Assembly: GCF_963583255.1 (NCBI RefSeq)
Contig: NC_084818.1
Span: forward strand, 7,602,149-7,666,148
Length of the DNA stretch: 64,000 nt
Direction: 5' to 3'
Source: Pyrus communis
Taxonomy: Eukaryota; Streptophyta; Magnoliopsida; Rosales; Rosaceae
Shown here: in pieces, positions 33,936 to 46,100 of the stretch
Position numbering within the stretch: position 1 is the stretch's first letter
How the letters are laid out: the number at the start of each line of letters is the position of its first letter
Notes under the pieces: model-generated
Databases searched by the model: none
The model's input: only the letters and a program-made list of their open reading frames with translations
What the model was told of the DNA's origin: nothing
Translations under genes and position numbers: made by a program

Positions 33936-34611
33936 GCCAGAGGATTGTGATTGATATGACTCATGCCTGAGCACTTGCATATCATTATGAGATTTTGACA
34001 TTACATATATTGAGCATGAATGATATACCCCTGAGCATGATTGGCACATCTATACATACGTATTTATGTTTATTTTCTGGGAAGTATACAGGTTTTACGG
34101 CGAGGGGTTAGATTGTATTTTGCTAAATGGTTTTAAAAGAGCTTTGTTTTTGCCCACTCACGCTTTTGTTTTGCGCCCCTCCAGGTTCTAGTTGCTTAGC
34201 CGTTGCGGTGGTTTCCCTTGAGAGCTTTTCGGCGTTCTGACAGACACTCCCCATTGTAGGGTCGCCTTTGGGCGTACTACTGTTGTTGTTTTATTTGGAC
34301 TGCTATAGACCTGCTCTGAATTTGTATCGCACTAACTAGCACTTATTCTAGTACTTGTATGCTAGTTTTTAATTATTCGTACTTTTATATTACTACTTAT
34401 TAGCTTCCGCACGTGCACATGGCTACGTCACCTTTGTGTGACGGCCAGCACGCTCCGATCTCGGTCGGGGTGTGTCACGAACGATTTTTTTGTAAAAATA
34501 ATCTTCAAATGAAAATTAATAAATTAAAATGTTCCGATTATAAAAAAAAAAAATTTGTTGAAAAAATTAGTTTGAAATTCAAATATTTCTATTTAAGGAT
34601 AATTTTTTTTT

Positions 34612-34758
34612 AGAAAAACTAATGAAAATAACTTGAAAACTTTGAATTTTAACGATAATGACAAAATAAAGGGTAAAATGAATCGTACGAAGATTGATTT
34701 TTTAGTGTAAAAATGTGATTTTTCGTTAAAATGAACCGTACCATGAGTTTTTTGTTAA
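34612..34758 (-). repeat. dispersed ~150-bp repeat, copy 3 (minus orientation)
   Basis: Contains ACAAAATAAAGGGTAAAATG, ATTTTTTAGTGTAAAAATG and TTTTTCGTTAAAATGAACCG. Same family as 12166-12320 (same orientation) and 22358 and 51884 (opposite). It sits just upstream of the GTE gene leader. Confidence 0.65.
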
Positions 34759-35100
34759 AGTTTTTTTTTTTAATTTTTAATTTTTAATTTTAGGATAATA
34801 TTTTTGTTGAAAATCCCAAAGAAAATAGTAAAGCAAAACTTCTTTATAACCAACGAGGGTGAAACGACAGCCGACGCCGACGCTGGTGCTCAAACCTTTC
34901 GCCTCGCAGCACAAAACCTCCTTCTTTTTACACACCCAGCTCCCTGCCCGAAACCCAATTTCAGGGCCGCCATCATCTCCGCCGCAGTCTTCCACTTTAC
35001 GCATTGGTTCGTGCTCTCAACTTTTCATGGCTTTAGCAAAAACAATTGTACTTATTTAGCGGCAAAAAAGATAACCCACTATTTCATGCTTTTGCAGCAG

Positions 35101-38009
35101 ATGGATCAAATGGAGGCGCCAATTCTAGCTGCCTTCGACGGCGGAACAGTAGATTTTGCCGCCAATGGTGCAGAAGCAGAGTCTTTCAAGCTCCGGGTTG
35201 ATGAAATTTTCGTAAATGTTGATAAGGTAATTGAAAGCTCTAACCTGTTGATTACATTTACATATTGAATACTACCCGTGTAAGATTTTCTTCGTAAATT
35301 AGAAGTTTACCAATTTATCAGGGGAAATTGTTGAAGGCAAAATGAAATATTTTTTGGGTTGATTATTATGTAATTAGATACTGATTTGTTATGATAATTA
35401 GTGTAATCTTGGTGGTTTTCAAGTTTAGAAAGTGCTTCTATGATTGTGTTTTTTCGGGTTTAACTTAAATTGGCGTCTCGTGTGATTGATCATGAGGTTT
35501 GTTTGTGAAGGTCCAGACATTTATATAATATTGGTATTTCATGTTTTTTCTTGGGTTTTGCAGCTCGAGGAAAGAGTGAATGACATAGAGCAGTTTTACA
35601 CGACTACGAGTAAAAAGATGCCAAATGCGTGTAAAAGTAGCTCAACTGCGAAGGATAAAGATCAGACAAAACATGTTCCAAGTATTAAGAAGCAGCAGCA
35701 AGATGCAGCATGTAGGGAAGCAGCTGCTGCTAAGAGAATGCAGGAACTTATGCGCCAGTTTGGCACGATATTGCGTCAGGCAATCAACTCATTAGCTATC
35801 TCCTTATATTTTCTGCATTTGTATGTGTGCCTGATTACATTTTAAAACATCAAGAACTGAATTTTTAAAATTTGGTCAGTTTTCTTATGAAAATTCTACT
35901 CTACTAATTGATAGCTCTCCCTTGCCCAAAAATTGCATGTAACTGTTGCTGTACTTTTGAAAACATCTCATCCATGTGGGAAGTCTCGTAGTTATCTTCT
36001 TAATCTCTGTCAGTTCTGCTATAACATAATAGGATGTACTATCTTGGCTATAAGCTGAACCTACACTATTGAGAACCTTGAGTAGACGCTTTTAACTAAA
36101 CATAATAGTGCATGGCTTTTTTGATCTGTGAATTTCAATTTGTGTTTCTGATGCATATTTACTCTGGTCATCAGATTGCTCAGCACAAGTGGGCGTGGCC
36201 TTTTTTGCAGCCTGTAGATGTAGCAGGTCTTGGTTTAGATGACTATTATAAGGTAAAGTTGATTGCTTTTTCTTCAAAATTATGTTCTGGTTGGTATAAG
36301 AATTAATTTGTGTTATCATGAGTGATCCGTAGGAGAAAGGTTAGATTTTGAAACTCCTCTGCATGGAAAGGTTAGATTTTGTGGTATTTGATTTCTTTTG
36401 TTGTCGGTTGAAAGCAACAAGAAGAAAAAGAAGGGCGGAGGGAGGTTCATCTAATGGAAATGCACATTAAGCATTTTTTAAATTTACTTCTCTGACACTT
36501 GTGTAACTCTTTAAGACAATAACAGTAAAGTAGGATAATTGCCAATTGCATGTTATGACTTTGTTATAAAGATACTATCTACCGACTTCTAGCAGGCTTT
36601 TCTTACTTTCCTGATTGATCCTTGTACAAGATTCATGTGTTATCGAAGCATACCTTCTATATAAGTGTAAAACTAATCTGTTGTGCATCATGTTCTAGGT
36701 GATTGACAAACCAATGGATTTAGGCACTATTAAAAATCAAATGGAGGCCAAAGACGGTACTGGATATAAACATGTTCGGGAGATATTTGCTGATGTGAGG
36801 TTGGTTTTTAAAAATGCGATGAAGTATAATGATGACAGAAGTGATGTTCATGTTATGGCCAAAACTTTGATGGCAAAATTTGAGGAGAAGTGGCTCCAGT
36901 TTCTGCCTAAAGTCACAGAGGAGGTATATCCCAACATAATGATATGGGGTTCGGTTTTGTTGGGTTTGTACTGAAAGTAGTTTAGCATCTTGGTTAATTT
37001 CTTGATAATTTTTAACTTTAGAGCAATATACTTTCAGGAAAAAAGGCTAGAAGAGGAGGAGGCAGAAGCACAGTTAAATATGCAACTTGCTGAAGAGGCT
37101 GCTCGTGCCAAAATGGCTAGAGATTTAAGTAACGATGTCCGTTAAATTAACCTTCTTATTTGCATATGATCAATATTGATTACAACCCTCCATAAATATA
37201 AGATTATTTCCAAGTTTGAAAATTTCTACCTTATCATGGACATCTTTTAAAATAAATTCTATGATGTCTTCTTTTCAGCTTTATGAGATTGATATGCATT
37301 TGGAAGAACTCCGCGAAATGGTTGTTCAGAAGTGCAGGTTGTTCAGTGCATCTTCTCTTTTCATACTATGTTTCCATATACATGGTGACCCATTGAATGT
37401 AAATTTATTGCGTATCTGCTTCAGTAATGTGTATATGCATTCTGCGGTCTATTTATGCGTGTGTGTGCAGAGGGAAAGAGTGTATTTTTATGCATGAAAT
37501 CAGTTGTAAGTGAATGCCTTTGCAAGAACCATATCTTATTTTGAGAACATTGTTTCAGAAAAATGTCTACTGAAGAGAAGCGAAAGCTTGGGGTAGCCCT
37601 CACCAGATTGTCGCCTGAGGATCTTAGCAAGGCATTAGAGATCGTTGCACAAAGTAATCCAGGTTTCCAGGCTACTGCTGATGAGGTGGACCTTGACATC
37701 GATGCTCAGGTAACCATTTTAATTATTGATCATCATCTAACCTCTCGTTTGTTCATATTTCCAAGTTCTTATACTATATTCATGCAGACTGAGTCTACCT
37801 TGTGGAGGTTGAAGTTTTTTGTGAGGGATGCTATTGAAGTTCAAAGCAAGAGTCCAGCAAGCATGGGCGGCAACACCAACAATGCTATTAACCACAACAG
37901 TGGAAACAAAACTAACAACATCAGCAACGCTACTAATAAGCGAAAAAGAGAGATTTCTGATGCGATCGTCAAAACTGCCAAGAAAAAGAGTAAAAAGCCA
38001 TCTCCTTGA
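35101..38009 (+). CDS. GTE6: bromodomain and NET-domain transcription regulator, GTE1/GTE6-type, 8 exons
   Basis: Spliced CDS: 35101-35226, 35564-35779, 36175-36252, 36699-36923, 37038-37136, 37279-37337, 37559-37709, 37788-38009; 391 aa, near the size of Arabidopsis GTE1 (IMB1) and GTE6. Bromodomain about residues 108-205: WPF shelf 122-124, DKPMDLGTIKNQM, and the acetyl-lysine-binding Asn184 in MKYND. A coiled/acidic linker follows, then a NET domain (about 270-336; EEKRKLGVALTRLSPEDLSK) and a basic tail with KRKRE and KKKSKK nuclear signals. The family reads acetylated histones to activate transcription, e.g. in germination or leaf development. Intron 2 has a GC donor, CAG|GCAATC. An acceptor (TTTTGCAG) just before the ATG implies a 5' UTR intron. 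ATG 35089 is an alternative start. GTE1 versus GTE6 cannot be decided here. Confidence 0.88.
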
Positions 38010-39852
38010 TCATGCTGTGTGCCATGGGAGAGAACGTTAGGTTGCGCTTTCGGTCCTTTTATTTTATTTTCATAGATTTTTGTTCTGGCAACTTAATTTT
38101 TTCGCATTTGACCAAGTTTTGTTCGTAGTGCTTCATCTCACATTTTAGTTTATGCATCATCTAATGACTTATGAGTGGTGTATGTAAATCTGTATGGTCT
38201 CCTAGTCCTAGACATGTTTGAATTTGGGAACAATGTGAATCTACAAGTTGGACGTACGGTTCCAATATAACCAGAATTGCAATCTGGTGTAGCCTTTATC
38301 TTGTCAGATACGTACATATATATGTAATTTTTCCCAGTCAGATAATGTTTCATGTTTGCTGTACTATGAAATTCGATTACACGTTCTCAAGGAGTTTGTT
38401 GTTTGTTTAAGCGATTAAAAGTGTTTATCCATACACCTGCTAAGTTTTTGTGTTCGATTTCTGTTTCCACAATATTGCTTGGATGAAACCCCATATTCCG
38501 ACATATTTCGTACTATATTTAGGAAAAAGTTGAGATTTTTATTTATGTTTTGCTACTAATTAGGGAAAAGTTGAGATTTATGCTAAGTCCTAGTGTAATG
38601 TATTAGGACTAGTTTAGTTGATCATGGTACTATGTGCGTGGTTGTGTAATGATTATCTAAAACTATTGAGATTTGTTGCCATTTGTGCAAAATTTATAAA
38701 AAATTATACTAATCAACGACTATGTGTAATTTAGAATACCTTAATGTAACGACTATTAAAACATTTTGAGATTTATTACCTTTCACGCTGGATTTATTCA
38801 AGATATATATATTAGTCACTAACTATGAATTTAGAGCAGAATGTGCGGCTCTTTCTTCGATTTTTAAGAATAATTTACATTTTGGGCGACATTCATAAAA
38901 GATACATACTAATTAACGGTTATGAGTTTAGATGAGTATGTCTGCCAATTTGTACCGACAATTTAAATAACTTGAAATTTGTTACCTTTTGCACTAAATT
39001 CATTAAATATTCATATTTCATAATAATCATCGACTATAAATTTAAGACAGTATGCGTGTTTCCTTGCAACGAATTTTTAAATATTTAAAAATTAGTTGCG
39101 GTTCGAGCAATAATCATTAAGAATTTACACAAATCAACGATTATCAGTCGCCCACCTCAAATCTAATCTAATAAAATCCAAAATCTAACACCAATAATTT
39201 CTAATATGAAAGCATTTTATAACAAAATCTGTGTCCATGGAAAAAAGAGGGTAACAAAGTCTATGATCCACACCACTGTATGAAAGCAGGTCAACAAGAA
39301 GTCGCCAGTCGTACGTCCCAAACTCCATAGCTGCTGAGCTGCAGAACATGCAAGACAAAGGGAAGAAGAAACCTCAGATATCGCTACTTATATAAACCAC
39401 TTACAACATCAAGTGATTGTGTTTCGTCGTCGTACCTACGACTCCCAACGCGTCCAATCAGAGGCCGCCAGCAAAACCCAGCAGTGCACGGCCTGCTGCG
39501 CTGAATCACCTAATCCCAACCCGGATTCATACGCCGAACCTAATTCGATTCTGATAAACCATTAAAATCCGCCGCGTAACGGTCGACCAAGTCTGAGTTT
39601 TTAGGAGGGCACTGATGGCAGCAGGACTGAGCTGCTGAGTGGAAACCCAACGAGGTAAATTGGCACTCTCGACTATGTCAATTCGAAAAATGGAGAATTG
39701 GGTTTTGATTTGATTGAAATTTTGATTTTTGGTTTGAGATTGTTATTGTTTTCGGGTTCGGGTTCGGGTTCAGCTCGATTTTGGTGGAATTTGCGAATTT
39801 GGAGCTGAAATTGGTTCGGTGATTGCTGTTTGGTGGTTGGGGGCAAAGAGAA
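38010..39852. other. GTE 3' UTR and SIZ1-like upstream region
   Basis: The first ~350 bp is probably GTE 3' UTR. A loosely repeated block around 38560-39130 (repeats of 'TTGAGATTTRTTACC', 'CGACTATGAATTTAGA') recurs about every 110 bp, a degenerate tandem array. 39300-39850 is likely the promoter and 5' UTR of the next gene. Confidence 0.4.
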
Positions 39853-42656
39853 ATGGACGTGGTGGCTGAGTGCAAGGTAAAATTTGTTTGATTTCTTGTG
39901 GTTTAACTTCAAATTGTGTGGTTTGTTAGTGTAATGTGGCATTGTAATTGCATTCTGAATTGTCATTTGAGAGAGAGAGAGAGAGAGGATCAAAGTCTCA
40001 TGCTGGCAATGTTATTGCATTCTGAATTGGGCATTTGAGAGGGGGGGGGGGCGGTTGGAGAGAGAGGGGCGGAGAGGATCAAAGTCTCATGCTTTCTGTT
40101 CTGTATAATCGAGAGAGAGGGGGTTTAGGGAGAGGGGAGGGATCAAAGTCTCATGCTTTCCATTCTGTGTAATCTATTTTCGTGATTCAGTTGTTAGTTT
40201 CTTATATCAATATTTGGGCTGTACTAAAAAGTTCACATGCCATTATGTGTGAGTGTATGTTGTTCTTCCCTTCTCTCTGATATATGTTTAACCTCCAGAG
40301 AAAATTGGCATCCTTTCGAGTCAAAGAGCTTAAGTACGTTCTGACTCAGCTGGGCATGTCAAAGCAAGGGAGGAAACAGGTGCGTTGTTATATATATTAA
40401 TTGGTCTGCATTTGCTTAACGTAGTTCTCATTGGTTTCGTGTCACTGAAAGTTGGTGGCTCTTAGCTTTTTTTTTTTCCGTTGTATCGTTATCTGCTCAT
40501 GAATATAGTCACTTTTATGAGTGTACTATGAAAGGATTCATTGTCTACACAGAACTTTAATGACTGAGACTTCGTATGCATTCCAGAAGATGCCCATTTT
40601 TGTTTACTTCTAAGCACGCAATCTTTGTGGGGTCATCTTTCAATAACTAATTCCAAATGATTGAGAATAGTTTCTTTGATATGTGCTGTCCCAATCATCC
40701 TGTTTATTTATCATAATTGGTCAGTCTAGCATTGACATACTGTTTTAAATTTCCTTAGTTTTCGATTGTAGCTCGACATCTTTTAACCACTTAGTTACTC
40801 ATTGTTATTAGAAGTTTAGGCAGTATTATTTAATTTTTTTATGTTTTCATATATGTTTACAGCATGTTGAGAATCATTGATTCAAAACCTCATGGCTCAC
40901 ACATATCCATTGAGTGATAAAATGTTTTCATTTAATCATATTTTGTTACATGAGGTAAACTATATTTGTACTTGTCTTTTCTGTGCAGGATCTGGTTGAT
41001 AGAATCTTAGCAGAAGTTTCAGATCAACATAGTAAGTTCTTCAAACAACTTCGTCATCCACACAATTAATTTCAGATTCTGTTTCATTCTGTGGTCATTG
41101 TCCCTCTTGAAAAATGCAATAGTCGACTATGACTACAACCCAAAAAGTATTGCATCCTAGTGTCACTTATAGCCGGTTTTGGTTAGGTGTTTAATACATC
41201 CAGGGTGTTTAGAAATTTTAGTCTGAAATATTCATCTGCTGACCGGGTTCTTCATAATTGATCAAGAGTCCCTGTTCATTGAGTGCTTCATAAAAAATTA
41301 GATTAATCTTCATTTACAGGGTTCTTGGCAGCATCCAATGCACTCCATTCATCGAAGAAAAAAATAATTGAGAAGAAAGGAGTTGCAGAACTGATTGATG
41401 AAGCTTACAGGTGCTACTTTACTTTAGTGTTTTTGTATATGTTTTATCCTGTTAAGGTTTTGCTTTTCCTCTTTTTAAGTTGCTCATTTTTTGGGGCAAA
41501 TTCTTTATTCTATGAAATGCGTGTTGCGGTTACTGATTACAAAAAGAGAATTTGTGATTGACGTCCCTTTTTTTGTATCTTCCTTGTATCATTTTTCTGT
41601 GTGTTTGGAAATCTTTATAATCAAGTTCTCCTCTCTATCTCTTGGCCTTTTAAATTTTAATTGTTATATTATTGTTTTGTCCCAGAAAATTGCCGAATAC
41701 ACCGTCAGCTGATTCTGCTTCAAAGGAACAGAGTGGTTCAGACACCTGCAGTGTGAAACCTAAAAAGGAAGTTAAAACTTTTAAGGATCCAGATGTGAAG
41801 ATTTGCTGCCCCTGTGGAAGTGCATTGTCTAATGGGTTGATGATACAGGTTCGGTAGCATTTGCTGTAGTTAGGATCATACAAATTCTATTTAGTTTCAT
41901 ATGTCGTATTGGCTGGATATTTCTTCAGGTTTGCATGACTGGCAGGAGCATTTCAGCATTCATTTCATATTGGATTCAAGTTGTTTTCTAGAACAACTCA
42001 AAAATCTATGGAAAATACCTAATTCAGGTATATGTTATCTGCAGTGTGTGGACTCAAGGTGTCAAGTGCAGCAACATCTTGGTTGTGTTATTATTCCAGA
42101 GGAAACAAGGGATTTCAATATACCAGTTCGGCCTCTATTCTACTGTGAACTGTGTCGTCTCAAACGAGCAGACCCGTATGTATCGTGCATTTTTCAATTT
42201 TAACTTAATTGAGTCTTCAATCTGAATGAAATATAGTTTCAACTGGGCAAAACGATATTTGGTTTTGCAACTTTTGCTACGTGAGAGGTAAACTTTATGA
42301 TTCATTTTCAAAGGCATGATGCCATGATTGATGGTTTGAAACAGGCATTTACTTGTGTTTAATAAGTCTTAAATTCCCTATTGACGAAATATAGGAAGGT
42401 TATTGAATATGAACTCTACCGCTCATTCTATTTTATTCACTTATGCTGGAACTTAGGTTCAAGGTGATAAAGGTGTTTTTTATTTATTAATTTTGTTGGG
42501 TTAGCCCATTCTATTTTTGCTTTAATTTTAGTTTCCCCACAATGAGGGGTCCTTGATATTTTTGCATCTGTTCCAACATGCAGTTTTTGGGTAACTGTGG
42601 TAGATCTACTATCTCCGGTGAAACTAGTTACTTCAAATATTCCAATTGATGGGTAA

Positions 42657-42690
<34 letters not shown>

Positions 42691-43124
42691 CTCTCTGTCT
42701 CAAGTAATCCATTCTTATGTATTTTGTTTTAACATGGTTATCAATGTTTTCAGTGCAAATCCTACTCAGAGTGTAGAGAAAACATTTCTACTTTCTAGAG
42801 CTGATGGAGATCTACTAAAGGATAATCAATATGATGTTCAGGTTTGTTTCATTTTGGTTATGCGATAAGTGATGGTTATATATATTGACCAGTTGTGGTC
42901 ATTTATTGATGGTGTACTTTGAATTTTTTTATACAGGCTTGGTGTATACTTCTTAATGATAGTGTTTCATTTAGGATGCAATGGCCACAATTTGCAGATT
43001 TACAGGTCAATGGTATGCAATTTGGTCATCCTTTCCCACCAATTGATGATACATAAATTTTACCTTTGACAGTTTTTTCTATGAAAAATAAAACGATATG
43101 TGACCACACTATCTGCATTTCTCT

Positions 43125-43170
<46 letters not shown>

Positions 43171-46100
43171 TCTCTCTCTCTCTCCCCGCCCCTCCTCTTT
43201 TCCCCCTCGCCCTCTTTCCTTAAGAGAGGTGCCTAAGAAACTTCTTTTCCCCCTCGCCCTCTTTCCTTAAGAGAGGTGCCTAAGAAACTGTACCATTAGG
43301 TATGTCGGCTGGATTGGCTGACTTGTGAGACAGATAAAATGAAAATACCATTTAGTAATCCACATGAAGCTTTGCCTTGCAATGGTCGTGACCTCTATTG
43401 TTTGTTCTTGATTTCACAAATTTGATGTTCTGCATCCACGTACTGTGTGAAACAGTATACTTGAAAAATACATGTAAGTAGCTAGGCAGCCTAGGCTAGT
43501 TATCCTCCACTCCTGAGGCCAAGAAATAAACTATTGCCTGTTTACTGAGTTTGTATGATATTAGGGCAGCTTGGATGACCCATGAATTAAAGTTTTGGTA
43601 CTACAGGCTGGTGGGGCCTACTATTGTTTTCCTTGTTTATTTTTGTCAAAGTGAATGAATCCCCAATTTCAACTTACATTTCAATTTGTCCTTTATTTAC
43701 AGGTGTGAATGTTAGGACAGTGAATAGACCTGCGCATCAATTGTTAGGTGCGAATGGTCGTGATGATGGAGTGTTAGTGAGTATTTCACTTCTGATTTTT
43801 TTATGTTTCTGTGATTGTTGATCTCATAATTCGATTATTTCACTTGTAATCCTTGCCTTGCTCATTGTTGATAGAGATTAAGACTAATTTGTCATTCCTT
43901 TAGTATACATGTATTTTTTGGATGACCATGCATTGTATCCTCCATTTTGTTGTAAAGTACTATACTTATTTGGTTTATGCTTCCTTAATTGTTGTGTACT
44001 TCATTTGTGGCCACTTCTGGTGGTTGTTTTATAGTTTTTAATTTTTCATATTATTAACATTTAAGTATTTAACTTTTCATTTCAAATAATTAGATCCATG
44101 CATTCTAAGAAAATGTGTTTCAGTTTAATTTGATTTATTTTCATGTCAGATCACAGTATACATTGTGGAGGGAATCAATAAGATTTCGCTATCAGCATGT
44201 GATAATCGTGCTTTCTGTTTAGGTGTCAGACTAGTAAAGCGACAAACAGTTCAGCAGGTACATCACTGATTCTTCATTTAAAGCGTTTTCGAAAGATAAT
44301 AACCTAAGTCCTGGAACATATGCTGGTGAGTAGAGCTGGTTAGCTCACTCAGTAAGTAATGTGGATGGTACTTGTGGATGGATGCACTGCATCTATCTGT
44401 AATCTGCTGTCCTTGGCACTAGATTCTCAGGACACGGAAAAGAAAATTGAGTACGTACATGAGAAATTCCCATAAGCATGAATATACAGATATCTTTTTT
44501 GGACCATTATTGATCCGTGAAAAAGTAGAATCAAGGAAACATTATCGACCGATGAAATAATCTGAAAATTCTGAGAATACCATTCAAGTTCAAAGTATTA
44601 AATTCTGAGAAATACCTGTGTTGAAAGGAAGATGTGCAAATCTGGATAGCATGTCATCTCACCAGCTGTGTTTCTCCTTTATTCAACTTTTTTATCAAGG
44701 TTCTGAACTTGATTCCTAAAGAAGAAGATGGTGAGCTTTTTGAAGATGCACTAGCACGAATTCGTCGTTGCATTGGCGGTGGGCCTGCTGTGGCAGCTGA
44801 AGATAGTGATAGTGACCTGGAAGTGATTTCAGACTCAATATCAGTAAATCTCCGCTGCCCTGTAAGTGATGGTTGTTTTCTTTTGCTAGTTTCACACCCT
44901 TTAACTGCATGCACTTGTTAATGTTAAATTTTATAATGTTTAGATTCTTAGAATGCTAGGATGAAGCTTTGCATCTTGAGGCTGCCCATAAACATTGAGC
45001 TTTTTTATTTTTATTTTTATTTTTTATAATATACACCTTAGATGAAAACTATGGCTTATATCTTAATTTGGAACTTCAGAAATGTTGCGAGAATAGTCTG
45101 TCTGAGGCATTAGGTCAGGTTTCCTTGTGCCTATCTTGAAGTGCGGTCCACGGAACCGTTAAGTCCTAGGGATTTCCTGGTGACCATCCCTTTATCACGC
45201 CCATAGACCCATTGTTTCTCAGCATAACATAGATCGTACGACCCTTACTTCATACTGGTTTTCTAAGAATATTTGTTATTACATTCATACTGACAAGGCT
45301 TGCCTTCCTGCTAGCCAATTAATTATAAGAGCACAAAATCAACCTTGGCTAAACAGGCTGGTTGATCCCCAATGAAAAATGTACAGCTTACCGTCCTTAG
45401 CCACGGGCTGCAGATCACAGACAATGGGCTGCAAGTTGCAGTCTGATACCAAACTGACACACCCTGACCCGGAGTATCCACCTGGACACCCAAATCGAGC
45501 TGTGTTGGCCGTCACCCGGAAGGTGATGAAGCCATAAAGTGATGGTGACGTGGAAAGTGCTACTAATTTAAACCTAAAGTAACTAATTCTAGAGTGCGCA
45601 TGTGAGTGGGATCAACCCATTTCACACAAGTGATGTTTAGAACAAAAGTAAATTGCAGTAAAATAATAGTAAGGACATTTATACCGAAAGGAGAAGTCTC
45701 CTACATAGCGTATATAAGCCTTGTTTGTAGTGTAGAGCTCATAATATTGCTGTCCATAACATAATGTTTACATGTAACTGTCAGATGAGTGGCGGTCGAA
45801 TGAAGGTAGCTGGCAGATTCAAACCTTGTGCCCACATGGGTTGCTTTGATCTTGAAACTTTTGTGGAGCTAAACCAACGCTCTAGGAAGGCAAGTGATAC
45901 AATAAACTTATATTTTATTATTTTTGATTATTACAAATTCTGCAAATATGTAAAATAGTGTATTATGGTTGCAGTGGCAATGTCCTGTATGCCTGAAGAA
46001 CTACTCTGTAGAGGACGTAATCATTGACCGTTATTTCAATCGCATTACAACTATGGTAATTCCTTTAACGATCAATCTGATTTTGTGTAGTGTCTCTGAA

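Larger units (their letters stand above)
32224..34477 (+). mobile_element. solo LTR, 2254 bp
   Basis: It starts TGTGACATCCCG and ends CGGGGTGTGTCA, giving TG...CA termini within short inverted repeats. A perfect 5-bp target duplication CGAAC flanks it (32219-32223 and 34478-34482). There are no gag/pol open frames, primer-binding site or second LTR, so it is a solo LTR left by recombination, most likely of a Ty3/gypsy-type element by size. The interior has CT- and CA-rich tracts (32340-32440), four GGAATATTCC palindromes (32925-33020) and three diverged copies of a GTCGTACAGACC..TTAGGTGGTTCCGACTCG block (33716-33935). Confidence 0.85.

Noticed and set aside
39673..39993. Minus-strand open frame over the SIZ1-like 5' end
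   Set aside because: Antisense of the 5' UTR and first exon; Asn/Pro/Lys low complexity.
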